This document shows positions 51,052 through 59,956 of a stretch of DNA of 64,000 nucleotides, piece by piece. Under the pieces are notes generated by a model. It saw only the letters and a program-made list of their open reading frames with translations. It was not told the DNA's origin and did no database searches. The stretch is from Xylophilus sp. Leaf220 (GTDB lineage: Bacteria > Pseudomonadota > Gammaproteobacteria > Burkholderiales > Burkholderiaceae_C), in NCBI RefSeq assembly GCF_001421705.1, contig NZ_LMKO01000001.1, positions 300,170 through 364,169 of the forward strand, in the 5' to 3' direction. The first letter of the stretch is position 1; every line of letters starts with the position of its first letter. The position numbers were made by a program, and so were the translations under genes.

Positions 51052-51828
51052 TCAGCCGCCGGGCGCCCGTTCCGTCAGCGAGCGCGCCAGCACGTCGCCC
51101 TCCTGCGTCCAGAACTCGGGCCCGGCCTGCTCGATCCGGCGGATGGCGTTGCGCATATGGTCCGCTGCCGCCTGCCGCGCGGCCGTGACGTCGCCGGCCG
51201 CGATGGCATCGACGATCCGCGCATGCTCCTGGCTCACCGCGTGGGCGAAATCCAGCCGCCGCGCCTCGTTGGCCCGCGTCACCCGGGTCGCACCATGGAG
51301 GAACTGGCCCAGGTAGTCGAGCGTGCCCATCAGGAACGGATTGCGGGCGGCCTGGGCGATCACCCGGTGGAACTGCACGTCCTCCTCCACCCCGTCGCCA
51401 CCGGCCGCGACCGCCGCGTCCAGTGCGCCGATGCACTGCCGGATCGCCGTCAGGTCCGCATCGGTGCGCCGCTCCGCCGCCAACGCCGCCACTTCCGATT
51501 CCAGCGCCCGCCGCACCTCGACGATCTGCACCACCGCCGCCCGCGAGCCGGCGTGCCGTGCATCGAAATTCAACGGCGAGAACCCCGCCGCCTTGGCATA
51601 CACCCCGCTGCCCTGCCGCGACTCCACCAGCCCCACCGACTTCAGCCGCGACACCGCCTCCCGCACCACCGTGCGGCTGACCCCGAACTGCGCCGCCAGC
51701 GCCGCCTCGGTCGGTAGCCGATCGCCCGCCGCGATCCGCGCACCGCGCAGCTCGGCCTCGATGGCGTCCGCGACTCGGTCGGAGAGCCGTGCGCCGGGGG
51801 CGAGGGATGCGAAGGGAGGGAGTGTCAT
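51052..51828 (-). CDS. GntR-family (FCD domain) regulator of the tetronate operon
   Basis: A 258-aa regulator. The winged HTH occupies about 10-80 (LSDRVADAIEAELRGARIAAGDRLPTEAALAAQFGVSRTVVREAVSRLKSVGLVESRQGSG, read in parts). The FCD effector domain follows (VEVRRALESEVAALAAERRT; metal-site candidates in DVQFHRVIAQAARNP, SQEHARIVDAI and AADHMRNAIRRIE). It lies upstream of the operon on the same strand, with a dyad between them. Repression relieved by a tetronate intermediate is the likely mode. Confidence 0.93.
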   Translation of the reverse strand: MTLPPFASLAPGARLSDRVADAIEAELRGARIAAGDRLPTEAALAAQFGVSRTVVREAVSRLKSVGLVESRQGSGVYAKAAGFSPLNFDARHAGSRAAVVQIVEVRRALESEVAALAAERRTDADLTAIRQCIGALDAAVAAGGDGVEEDVQFHRVIAQAARNPFLMGTLDYLGQFLHGATRVTRANEARRLDFAHAVSQEHARIVDAIAAGDVTAARQAAADHMRNAIRRIEQAGPEFWTQEGDVLARSLTERAPGG

Positions 51829-51840
51829 GGGGAGGTGTGC

Positions 51841-51873
51841 TTGCGTGTCAAGTGAGAACTTAGTTGATCGCAA
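51841..51873. promoter_or_regulatory. Interrupted palindrome upstream of the GntR gene
   Basis: TTGCG...TCAA at the left pairs with TTGA...CGCAA at the right, with AAGT-GAGA-ACTT at its centre. It starts 13 bases before the GntR gene. It could be an autoregulatory site or a hairpin at the 5' end of the message. Confidence 0.4.
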
Positions 51874-52205
51874 GGAGACTTGGGGGCGGCACACCCTTGA
51901 CGACACGGAAAACTACATACAGCCCTGCTGTGAAGATTTCGACGCAGGGGATGCTTTTTAAGCATGGCTGTGGGGGCTGAATCGCCGGTCAACACTCGAA
52001 ACCTTGGTGCTTTACATCAATGGAAGCTTCAACTTGTTACGCTCACGCAGAGTGGTGCTATAGGCGTTCTTGCAACACCGATCGTCCACTTTTTGACAGA
52101 TGCTTTGACATGCGCGTGCAATGGCTAGAACGCCCGGTCTAGGCTCTTTCCGAGTACGCGCTAAGATGCAGCCCATCATGCCATCAAGTACATAATTACA
52201 TCAAT

Positions 52206-52219
52206 AATAAATATTTATT
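52206..52219. promoter_or_regulatory. Perfect AT palindrome upstream of the ATPase gene
   Basis: AATAAATATTTATT is a perfect 14-bp palindrome. Seven bases further is TATAAT (52226-52231), 61 bases before the ATG at 52293. It could be an operator or simply part of an AT-rich promoter. Confidence 0.35.
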
Positions 52220-52292
52220 CTAAATTATAATATTTAAGCAAAGTCATCAAATTCAAGCAATATAAAAATTTAAAAGATAATTAAAGGTATAT

Positions 52293-53561
52293 ATGAAATT
52301 AAACATTGATGGAATCGGAAAAATATTTCAATCATCCATCGACATAGATGGACTTACTATTATTTCGGGCGAGAATGATACTGGCAAGAGCACTGTTGGG
52401 AAAGTATTATTTTCTATAATTCAAGCGTTTACAACATTTCCGTACATCTTTGAAAAACAAACCCGAGAAAAATTTCAGCGGGAATTTGAACGACTTTATT
52501 ACGAGATACGAAGACTTGTCGATATCACAGACAATTCTGAGATTCGGAACCTTTTTTCATTTTCCCGTGGAGCTGTAGGGGTCAGTGATGTTCCCCCGCA
52601 CGTACTGCTTAACATTTTAAAGAAGCAGATTGAGTCGTTAAGCGGGGACAATATCGAGCAATTTTCAAGACAAAAATTGATAAATTCTATTGAGAGACTT
52701 AGGGTTGAGAATGCCAGCCCTGATAAAGAGGACAAAATTATCAGGCACTCGTTAAACAAAGTGCTAGCTTCTGAATTTCCCGCCGATGTGGTTTGCAAAA
52801 CAACCGATGGTGTAGCAAAGATTGAGTTGATTGACGGGGCATCCAGGGTACTGGATTTTACAGTCGATAAGGGAGGCATTAAAGATTTCACCAGTTCTGG
52901 CCCACTAGGTTTTAAGAACGTAACTCTCGTAGACGGCCCTTCTATCCTTCAGTACTACCCAGCAATTTCTGAGTTCGATTCCGTGGGCGAAAAGCGACTT
53001 CGCAGAGGTGCGCTCCCATTTCACGTCGTAGATCTAGCAGGAAAAATACAAGGTGTAAAAAGGAATATCGATTTATTAGGAGAAATTTCAATCAATCGAT
53101 TTCCAGGAGCAATTTCAGGCGATCTACGATATGACGAAAAATCGCACGGCTTTATATACGAGACTGACAAGTATTCCATCCAGTCAAATAATGTAGCGTC
53201 CGGCATAAAGGCGTTAGCATTAGTGGATCTCTTGATAATTGGTGAGTATGTGAATGCAGAATCGTTGCTTGTGTTGGACGAGCCTGAAACAAATTTGCAC
53301 CCGAGCTGGCAGGTTCAATATGCAAAAGTCATTTGCGATCTCGTTCGAGGAGGAGCAAAAATACTATTGAATACGCATAGCCCTTACATGCTTGAAGCCC
53401 TTAAAGGATACTCTGCACAAATCGACGGGGTTAATTTTTATGTATCTAAATTGAATGAAAAGGGATACGCAGAATTTCACAACACCAATGGCGATATTAC
53501 CCCGATATTGGAAGTGCTATCACAGCCATTGATTGACTTGGTCAACGAACTAAGTGAATAG
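52293..53561 (+). CDS. ABC/OLD-type AAA ATPase, candidate defence component
   Basis: A 422-aa ABC-class ATPase of the AAA_15/AAA_21 (OLD-like) kind. Walker A is SGENDTGKSTVGK (G26-T34); a helical, charged middle (about 55-160) probably forms a coiled coil; the signature-like NNVASGIKAL is at 299-308; Walker B is LLVLDEPETNLHP (D329, E330); the H-loop is NTHSPYML (H362). There is no C-terminal TOPRIM domain. Codon use is AT-rich, unlike all neighbours, indicating transfer. AAAGG lies 5 bases before the ATG. The next gene follows after 1 base. Such ATPases act as sensors or scaffolds in Septu, PARIS and Gabija; the exact family here is not identified. Confidence 0.85.
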   Translation: MKLNIDGIGKIFQSSIDIDGLTIISGENDTGKSTVGKVLFSIIQAFTTFPYIFEKQTREKFQREFERLYYEIRRLVDITDNSEIRNLFSFSRGAVGVSDVPPHVLLNILKKQIESLSGDNIEQFSRQKLINSIERLRVENASPDKEDKIIRHSLNKVLASEFPADVVCKTTDGVAKIELIDGASRVLDFTVDKGGIKDFTSSGPLGFKNVTLVDGPSILQYYPAISEFDSVGEKRLRRGALPFHVVDLAGKIQGVKRNIDLLGEISINRFPGAISGDLRYDEKSHGFIYETDKYSIQSNNVASGIKALALVDLLIIGEYVNAESLLVLDEPETNLHPSWQVQYAKVICDLVRGGAKILLNTHSPYMLEALKGYSAQIDGVNFYVSKLNEKGYAEFHNTNGDITPILEVLSQPLIDLVNELSE

Positions 53562-53562
53562 T

Positions 53563-54180
53563 ATGAATACCAGCGCAGCCTCTAGAATATACAGCTCACT
53601 TTTGCAAAGCCATCCGAAAGCAAATGCTTCGATAACTGAATTAAGCATGACCGAGGCTGGAACCAGCTTTGTGCAATCATGTTACAAAGCGTTTAATTTT
53701 GATTTAGTCAAAAATGCTTCGTTAAGAAAATCGGAAGTTAAAGAAAAGTCACCTGATGCCATTTTTTTAAACGGTGATGCACTCTATTTTGTGGAGTTCA
53801 AGTCTGGCTTGTGGGACAAAAAAGATCTTAGAGCAAAAATACACGAAGGTTTAACCACCCTTTTTCAGTACTCAATAAAAAATAAATTGATCGAGAGGTC
53901 TGAATTCTTTGAAATTCCTCTCCACTATGTAGTTATTGCAACTGACAGAAAAAAAAGCCACTCGCTTAGAAGTGAAAGCACTTTTCTCGATGCCCTAAAT
54001 TTGAGCATGACATATTTCGGCTTATCAAACTTAGAGGGTTTTATATTAAAGAAAACGGACCTGTTAAGCCAACCTGACAAAGTTTTTCAAAAACTAAAAG
54101 AAATTACAGGCGACTCTTTGGATGATCTAGTTTTTATATGTCCTCAAAAGGGAGCTGTTACATTTGGAAATAATCCATAG
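53563..54180 (+). CDS. Predicted PD-(D/E)XK-like nuclease, partner of the ATPase
   Basis: A 205-aa protein with no family I recognise. SPDAIFLNGDALYFVEFKSG reads as a PD-(D/E)XK core: D65, then E78 and K80 in strand-turn-strand context, followed by a Lys-rich helix (DKKDLRAKIHEGL). E35 in an N-terminal helix could be the extra acidic residue of that fold. It is AT-rich like the ATPase gene. The ATG at 53563 begins one base after the upstream stop; a GTG at 53554 would overlap by 8 bases. Nuclease activity is inferred from motif alone. A toxin or effector triggered by the ATPase is the natural hypothesis. Confidence 0.7.
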   Translation: MNTSAASRIYSSLLQSHPKANASITELSMTEAGTSFVQSCYKAFNFDLVKNASLRKSEVKEKSPDAIFLNGDALYFVEFKSGLWDKKDLRAKIHEGLTTLFQYSIKNKLIERSEFFEIPLHYVVIATDRKKSHSLRSESTFLDALNLSMTYFGLSNLEGFILKKTDLLSQPDKVFQKLKEITGDSLDDLVFICPQKGAVTFGNNP

Positions 54181-54273
54181 ATACAGACATCCCCAGTGAC
54201 ATAACTTATTCAAAACTTATGATTTTTATAATGCGCAATATTCAAAATAAGCGCTCTATAAATGATACCATAA

Positions 54274-55584
54274 TTAGTAAATAACTATCGCCCGAAAATC
54301 ATTCACATTGGTATTCGTCGGCCCCGTCACCAGCAAATCCCCCACCGCGTCGAAATACCCATACGCATCGTTGCGCTGCAAACAGTCCGCGATCTTGCAG
54401 CCCGCCGCCACACCCCGCGCCAGCGTATCCGGCACCACGAACGCCCCCGCGTTGTCCTCCACCCCGTCGATGCCGTCGGTATCCGCCGCCAGCGCCCACA
54501 CACCCGCTTCGCCCTGCAGCGCCTGCGCCAGCCCCAGGCAGAACTCCCCTGCCCGCCCGCCCCGGCCCTTGGCGGCGCCCTCGGCGCGGGGCCGCACGGT
54601 GACGGTCGTCTCGCCGCCGGAGAGGATCACGCAGGGCTTCGCGAACGGCTGGCCGTGGCGGGCCACGGCGCGGGCCAGGGCGGCGTGGACCTTGCCGACT
54701 TCGCGGGACTCGCCTTCGATCTCGTCGCTGAGGATGTAGGCCGGCAGGCCTGCGGCGCGGGCAGCCTCGGCAGCGGCTTCGAGCGACTGGCGGGGGGTGG
54801 CGATCAGCTGGACCGTCTGGCCGTCGAAGGCCGGGTCGCCGGGCTTGGGGGTTTCGAGGGCGCCGGTCTCCAGGCGGGCGCGCACCCCGGCGGGAATGTC
54901 GATCCGGTAGCGGGCCAGGATGTCGAGCGCATCCGCGCAGCTGCTGGCGTCCGGCACGGTGGGGCCGCTGGCGATGACCGACGGGTCGTCGCCCGGCACG
55001 TCGCTGATCGCCAGGGTCACCACCCGGGCCGGCGCGCAGGCCGCGGCCAGGCGGCCGCCCTTGATGCGGGAGAGGTGCTTGCGCACGCAGTTCATCTCGC
55101 CGATGTGGGCGCCCGACTCCAGCAGGGCGCGGTTGATGCGCTGCTTGTCTTCCAGCGTCAGGCCCTCGGCCGGCAGCGTGAGCAGCGACGATCCGCCGCC
55201 GGAGATCAGGCACAGCACCAGGTCGTCGGCCGTCAGGCCCTGCACCATCCGCAGCATGCGCTCGGCAGCGGCCAGGCCGGCTGCGTCGGGCACCGGGTGG
55301 GCGGCCTCGACGAGTTCGATGCGCTGCGGCAGGCCGGCCGGGCGCGGGGGGATGTGGTGGTACCGGGTGACGACCAGGCCCTCCAGCGGCGCGTCGGCCG
55401 GCCACAGCGCCTCCAGCGCCTGCGCCATCGCGCCGCCGGCCTTGCCCGCACCGACCACGACCGTGCGGCCCTTGGGCGGCGGTGGCAGGAAGGGGCCGAG
55501 GGTATGGAGCGGCTGGGCGCGGCGCACCGCCACCCCGAAGAGATGCTGCAGGAAGGCGCGGGGATCGGCGAGGGAAGGCTTCAT
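54274..55584 (-). CDS. ttuD: Glycerate 2-kinase (DUF4147/MOFRL family; often named TtuD)
   Basis: A 436-aa type II glycerate kinase giving 2-phosphoglycerate. Older databases call it hydroxypyruvate reductase TtuD. Marks are RTVVVGAGKAGGAMAQALE, LVLCLISGGGSSLLTLPAEGL, MNCVRKHLSRIKGGRLA, ISDVPGDDPSVIASGPTVPD and the MOFRL part LSGGETTVTV with ALAADTDGIDGVEDNAGAFV. Glycerate metabolism lies next to tetronate catabolism in function, though the AT-rich pair now separates them. The final bases before its stop region border the AT-rich island. Confidence 0.92.
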   Translation of the reverse strand: MKPSLADPRAFLQHLFGVAVRRAQPLHTLGPFLPPPPKGRTVVVGAGKAGGAMAQALEALWPADAPLEGLVVTRYHHIPPRPAGLPQRIELVEAAHPVPDAAGLAAAERMLRMVQGLTADDLVLCLISGGGSSLLTLPAEGLTLEDKQRINRALLESGAHIGEMNCVRKHLSRIKGGRLAAACAPARVVTLAISDVPGDDPSVIASGPTVPDASSCADALDILARYRIDIPAGVRARLETGALETPKPGDPAFDGQTVQLIATPRQSLEAAAEAARAAGLPAYILSDEIEGESREVGKVHAALARAVARHGQPFAKPCVILSGGETTVTVRPRAEGAAKGRGGRAGEFCLGLAQALQGEAGVWALAADTDGIDGVEDNAGAFVVPDTLARGVAAGCKIADCLQRNDAYGYFDAVGDLLVTGPTNTNVNDFRAIVIY

Positions 55585-55766
55585 GATCAGAGTGCGACAG
55601 CGGTGGGCGGGTGGGCGGGCGGATGGCGGAACGTGCCGCATTCTGCCGGGGCCGCCCGCGGCGCCGCACCCTGCAATACCCTGCATCCGCCGGTCCACTG
55701 CTGCCGTTGCAGCCGGGTACAACCCGTCATGACCGCGTCACGGCCGGCCGGCAGGATCGGCGGGCC

Positions 55767-57650
55767 ATGCCCGTCCCCACCCCCCTCCCCGCCGCCACGC
55801 ATCCTGCGGCCCCCACCTTCGCGCAGCGCCGCCGCGACCTGCGCACCCTGGCACGGCTGATGCGCTACCGCCAGCTCAACGCCCTGTTCCAGCCGCTGGC
55901 CGATCTGCACAAGGGCACGGTCTTCGGGCACGAGGCGCTGATCCGCGGGCCGGTCAACACGCCGCTGCACACGCCCGACGCATTGCTGGCGCTGGCCCGC
56001 AACGCCGGCGTGCTGGCGATGTTCGAGCTGCTGTGCCTGGAGACGGCGCTGGCCGACTGGCACCGGGTGCAGGGCAGCGGGCGGCTGTTCCTCAACATCA
56101 GCGCCGATGCGCTGGTGCAGGCCCTGCGCCGCCATGGCGCGGCGGCGCTGCTGGCACACCTGCAGCGGCTGAAGATCGACCCGCGCATGCTGGTGCTGGA
56201 GCTGACCGAGCACGAGCGGGTGGCCGACAAGGAGGCGCTGGGCGACGCGGTGCGGCTGCTGCGGGCCGGCGGCGTGGCGCTGGCGCTGGACGACTTCGGC
56301 GACGGGCGCTCCAGCCTGCGGCTGTGGTCGGAGCTGCGACCCGAGTTCGTGAAGATCGACAAGTACTTCACCCGTGCGCTGCACGGCAACGACGGGCCCG
56401 AGAACCTGCGGCTGGTGCAGGCGCTGCTGAACATCGCAGAGGCGTTCGGCACCCAGCTGGTGGCCGAGGGCATCGAGACGCCGGCCGACCTGCGGGTGCT
56501 GCGCGAGCTGCGCGTCCCCTACGGCCAGGGCTACCTGCTGGGCCGCCCGGCGCCGCTGCCGCGCCAGCAGGTGGCGCAGGCCGCCCGCACCGTGCTGGGC
56601 GAGGCCCAGTCGCTGGTGGTGCTGCGCCAGCAGCTGCCGACGCGGCCGGGCGTGCTGCGCGGGTTTCCGCGGATCGACGCGCCCACCGCGCATCCGGGCA
56701 CCACCCACGACGCGCTGGCCGAGCTGTTCCACCAGCACGAGGCGCTGCACGCGATCGCGCTGGTGGAGGACGGCCGGCCGGTGGCGCTGGTGAACCGGCA
56801 GCAGTTCATGAACCGCTACGCCACCCTGTACTTCCGCGAGGTGCACGGCAAGAAGCCCTGCATCGGCTGCGCCGACACCGCGCCGCGGATCGTCGACATC
56901 GAGGACGACATCGACGCGCTGGCCGCGATCCTCACCTCGCACGACCAGCGCTACCTGAGCGACGGTTTCATCATCACCGCGCGCGGCCGGTACGCCGGCC
57001 TGGGCACCGGCGAGCAGCTGGTGCGCACCGTGACCGAGGCGCGGATCGAGGCGGCGCGGCATGCCAACCCGCTGACCTTTCTGCCGGGCAACATTCCGAT
57101 CAACCTGCAGATCGACCGGTTGCTGGGCGGCGGGGTCGACTTCGTCGCCTGCCATGCCGACCTGAACGACTTCAAGCCGTTCAACGACCACTACGGCTAC
57201 TGGCGCGGCGACGAGATGATCCGGCTGGTGGCGCGCGTGTCGCTGCTGCATGCCGATCCGCAGCACGACTTCGTCGGCCATGTGGGCGGCGACGATTTCG
57301 TGCTGCTGTTCCAGAGCGCGGACTGGCGCCAGCGCTGCGAGCGGATCGTGCAGGAGGTGGCCGAGCAGGCGCTGGCGCTGTTCGACCCGGCCGCCCGCGC
57401 CCACGGCGGCATCCACGGCGAAGACCGCGACGGCCAGCCGCGCTTCTATCCCTGCACCACGCTCTCGATCGGCGTGGTGGCGGTGCGCGGCGGCCAGTTC
57501 CGCCATGCGGACGAGGTAGCCAGCCAGGCCGCGTTGGCCAAGCACGACGCCAAGGTGGCGCGCCAGCGGATCCTGGTGCGGGAGCCGGACGCCCCCCGGG
57601 CCGCGGCGGCGGTGACGGCGCAGCGCAAGCCCCACCTGGTCGGCCGGTAG
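55767..57650 (+). CDS. EAL-CBS-GGDEF cyclic-di-GMP protein
   Basis: A 627-aa cytoplasmic signalling protein with an unusual N-to-C order. The EAL domain (about 30-270) is complete: GHEALIRGP, FLNISADAL, LELTEHERV, ALDDFGDGRSSL, FVKIDKYF, VAEGIET and GQGYLLGRP, so it should hydrolyse c-di-GMP. A CBS-like region follows (about 310-420). The C-terminal GGDEF domain (about 445-600) has the active-site variant VGGDDF and ADLNDFKPFNDHYGYWRGDEM. GGDDF is one of the tolerated forms, so it may still synthesise or bind. No transmembrane segment is seen. Confidence 0.9.
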   Translation: MPVPTPLPAATHPAAPTFAQRRRDLRTLARLMRYRQLNALFQPLADLHKGTVFGHEALIRGPVNTPLHTPDALLALARNAGVLAMFELLCLETALADWHRVQGSGRLFLNISADALVQALRRHGAAALLAHLQRLKIDPRMLVLELTEHERVADKEALGDAVRLLRAGGVALALDDFGDGRSSLRLWSELRPEFVKIDKYFTRALHGNDGPENLRLVQALLNIAEAFGTQLVAEGIETPADLRVLRELRVPYGQGYLLGRPAPLPRQQVAQAARTVLGEAQSLVVLRQQLPTRPGVLRGFPRIDAPTAHPGTTHDALAELFHQHEALHAIALVEDGRPVALVNRQQFMNRYATLYFREVHGKKPCIGCADTAPRIVDIEDDIDALAAILTSHDQRYLSDGFIITARGRYAGLGTGEQLVRTVTEARIEAARHANPLTFLPGNIPINLQIDRLLGGGVDFVACHADLNDFKPFNDHYGYWRGDEMIRLVARVSLLHADPQHDFVGHVGGDDFVLLFQSADWRQRCERIVQEVAEQALALFDPAARAHGGIHGEDRDGQPRFYPCTTLSIGVVAVRGGQFRHADEVASQAALAKHDAKVARQRILVREPDAPRAAAAVTAQRKPHLVGR

Positions 57651-57698
57651 CGGCGGCGTCGCCCGGCCCCGTGCCGGCGCGGCAGGCCGGCAGGGCGG

Positions 57699-58919
57699 CT
57701 ACTGCACCGGCGCGCCGGCCTGGAACCAGCGGCCAAGCAAGGCGCGCTCGGCCTCGGTGATGCCGGTGGCGTTGTTCATCGGCATGGTGCGTGTGACCAC
57801 CGCCTGCTGGTAGACGCCCTGGGCATGGGCCTTCAGCTGCTCGGGCGAGTCCAGGCGCACGTTCTTCATCTGCATGGCGGCGCCGTGGCACATGTAGCAG
57901 CGCTGCTCCAGCACCTTCTGCACTTCGGCATAGGAAACCGGTGCAGCCGGCTCCGTACGCCCGCCTTCAGCTATCGAAACCATAGCAACGGGCGCGGGGC
58001 GCAGCGCGAAGATGGTGGCGGCGATCACCGCCACGCCCACCAGCGCGTAGGGCAGCGGATGCCGGTTGCGGCCCAGCTTCCAGCCGTGGCGCAGCACGAA
58101 GAACTGCCGGATCGCCGCACCGGCGAACATCATCGCGATCAGCACCAGCCAGTTCTGCGGATGGGTGTAGGTGAAGCTGTAGTGGTTGCTGAGCATCGCG
58201 AACAGCACCGGCAGGGTGAAGTAGGTGTTGTGCACGCTGCGCTGCTTGCCGCGCCAGCCGTGCACCGGATCGACCGGCTGCCCGGCCTTGATCGCGGCGA
58301 TCACCTTCTTCTGGCCCGGGATGATCCAGAAGAACACGTTGGCGCTCATGCTGGTGGCGATCATGGCGCCCACCAGCAGGAAGGCCGCGCGGCCAGCGAA
58401 CCAGTGGCAGGCCAGCCAGGCCGCGGCGCAGACCAGCACCAGGGTCAGCGCGCCGACGATGGCGTCGCCGTTCTTGCGGCGGCCGAAGATCTGGCAGATG
58501 GCGTCGTAGAGCATCCAGAACACCACGAAGAACGACAGCGCCACCGCCACCGCCGCGCCGGGCGACCAGTCCATCCTCGATTTGTCGACCAGGTAGGCGC
58601 TGGCGTTCCAGATGTAGGAGACGGAGAACAGCGCGAAGCCCGATATCCAGGTGCTGTAGCTCTCCCAGAAGAACCAGTGCAGGTGCGGCGGAAGCTGCGG
58701 CGGCTTCACCGCGAACTTCACCGGGTGGTAGAAGCCGCCGCCGTGCACCGCCCACAGCTCGCCGGTGGCGCCCTGGCGCTTCAGCTCTTCGTCCTGCGGC
58801 GGGGTGAGGCTGCTGTCCAGGAAGACGAAGTAGAACGACGAGCCCACCCAGGCGATGGCGGTGATGACGTGGACCCAGCGCAGCAGCAGGTTGGCCCAGT
58901 CGAGAAGATAGCTTTCCAT
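57699..58919 (-). CDS. puuD: Membrane urate hydroxylase (PuuD) with cytochrome c domain
   Basis: A 406-aa urate oxidase of the membrane DUF989 type. The N-terminal part has about eight hydrophobic segments, beginning LLRWVHVITAIAWVGSSFYFV, with HWFFWESYSTWISGFALF and VFFWIIPGQKKVI. The C-terminal cytochrome c module has the haem site CYMCHG and a distal Met in TMPMNNATG. It converts urate to 5-hydroxyisourate, passing electrons to the respiratory chain. The linker PVAMVSIAEGG (about 306-316) is encoded by a half-copy of the 55-bp repeat. Confidence 0.93.
   Translation of the reverse strand: MESYLLDWANLLLRWVHVITAIAWVGSSFYFVFLDSSLTPPQDEELKRQGATGELWAVHGGGFYHPVKFAVKPPQLPPHLHWFFWESYSTWISGFALFSVSYIWNASAYLVDKSRMDWSPGAAVAVALSFFVVFWMLYDAICQIFGRRKNGDAIVGALTLVLVCAAAWLACHWFAGRAAFLLVGAMIATSMSANVFFWIIPGQKKVIAAIKAGQPVDPVHGWRGKQRSVHNTYFTLPVLFAMLSNHYSFTYTHPQNWLVLIAMMFAGAAIRQFFVLRHGWKLGRNRHPLPYALVGVAVIAATIFALRPAPVAMVSIAEGGRTEPAAPVSYAEVQKVLEQRCYMCHGAAMQMKNVRLDSPEQLKAHAQGVYQQAVVTRTMPMNNATGITEAERALLGRWFQAGAPVQ
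57970..58004 (+). repeat. 55-bp two-hairpin repeat, partial copy 6 (inside puuD linker)
   Basis: GCTATCGAAACC, ATAGCAACGGGCGCGG: only the first hairpin and part of the second block match. On the puuD strand it encodes AMVSIA, in the same frame as the Bug 3 copy (AMLLVA). Weaker than the full copies. Confidence 0.5.
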
Positions 58920-59091
58920 GTGTCTGGAATGCCGCGCGGGGGACGCGGCCTGTATGTGGCAACCTGCTCACCACTGCGGGCGCTCTGAGCAGAAATGGCC
59001 GCGAACCCGGGACGTGTCGCCGTCCCCCGCTCCGCTGCGACCTGTGCCGGCGAGTGTATGCAATCCGCCGACCGCCGGGTGGGGCCGCGCG

Positions 59092-59934
59092 TCAGGACCC
59101 GCCCTGCGAGCCCAGGGTTTGCAATAACTGTGCCGCCACCGCCACCGCGATCACCTCCGGCTCCTTGCCGGCGATGCCGGGCAGCCCGATCGGGCAGACG
59201 ACCGCGTCCAGCTCCGCCGGCGTGAACCCGCGCGCTTCCAGCCGGCGCCGGAAGGTCGCCCACTTGGTGCGGCTGCCGATCAGGCCCAGGAACGGCAGGT
59301 CGGCCCGCGCCCGGCGGCGTTGCAGGCAGGCGGCGACGATGTCGAGGTCCTCCGCATGGCTGAAGCTCATCACCAGCACCCGCGAGCCGGCGGCCAGCCC
59401 GGGCACCGCCGCCTGCACCGGGTCGGAATGCTCGCAGGCGGCGCCGGCCGCCGCGTCGGGCGGGAAGATGCCGTCGCGGCTGTCGATCCAGGTGAGCGCG
59501 AAGGGCAGCGGCGCCAGCACGCGGGCCAGCGCGGCGCCCACGTGGCCGCCGCCGAACAGGGCCACCGGGCTGCGCGCCGCCGACAGCCGCGCCCGCAGCG
59601 CCGCCACGTCGGCCGCGCCCACCGGCTCGAAGCGCAGGTGCACCACCCCGCCGCAGCACTGGCCGAGCGACGGCCCCAGCGGATAGCGCCGCACCGGCTC
59701 CGTGCCGCCCTGCCCGGACAGCCGCAGCCGCGCCTCGGCCACCGCGTCGAATTCGAGCCGGCCGCCGCCGATGGTGCCCACCAGCGCATCGGCGAACACC
59801 GCCATCCAGGTGCCGGGGCCGCGCGGCACAGACCCTTGGGTAGACTCCACCGCCACCAGCACCGCCGCGGCCTGCGGCAGGCGCTGCAGCAGGGCATTCA
59901 AGATGTCCACGTCGCGTATTTCCTTTGTTCGCAT
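59092..59934 (-). CDS. xdhC: XdhC-family xanthine dehydrogenase accessory protein
   Basis: A 280-aa protein that inserts and sulfurates the molybdenum cofactor of xanthine dehydrogenase. The N-terminal part has VESTQGSVPRGPGTWMAVF and GTIGGGRLEF; LGPSLGQCCGG holds the paired cysteines; the Rossmann motif is LFGGGHVGAALARVL; GLIGSRTKWATFRRRL ends the core. xdhA/xdhB are not in the window. It lies 172 bases upstream of puuD on the same strand, so xanthine to urate to 5-hydroxyisourate steps are grouped. Confidence 0.92.
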   Translation of the reverse strand: MRTKEIRDVDILNALLQRLPQAAAVLVAVESTQGSVPRGPGTWMAVFADALVGTIGGGRLEFDAVAEARLRLSGQGGTEPVRRYPLGPSLGQCCGGVVHLRFEPVGAADVAALRARLSAARSPVALFGGGHVGAALARVLAPLPFALTWIDSRDGIFPPDAAAGAACEHSDPVQAAVPGLAAGSRVLVMSFSHAEDLDIVAACLQRRRARADLPFLGLIGSRTKWATFRRRLEARGFTPAELDAVVCPIGLPGIAGKEPEVIAVAVAAQLLQTLGSQGGS

Positions 59935-59956
59935 TCTGACCCGAGGGCCGTCACCC

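Larger units (their letters stand above)
51829..52292. other. 464-bp gene-free, AT-shifting region left of the ATPase-nuclease pair
   Basis: No gene is seen. Composition changes from GC-rich to strongly AT-rich across it, most sharply after about 52,180. It holds the 33-bp palindrome at 51841-51873, a small ATGCTT-TTT-AAGCAT hairpin at 51951-51965, two TTGACA hexamers (52093-52098 and 52105-52110) with TAGAAC at 52126-52131, the palindrome at 52206-52219, and TATAAT at 52226-52231. No tRNA or direct-repeat attachment site was found. Confidence 0.6.

Noticed and set aside
51961-52060. Possible tRNA relic or attachment site left of the AT-rich island
   Set aside because: No cloverleaf, T-loop consensus or repeated border sequence was found.
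52093-52131. TTGACA plus TAGAAC as promoter of the ATPase gene
   Set aside because: The spacing is 15 bases and the site is 160 bases from the start codon. The AT-rich region nearer the gene is at least as likely.
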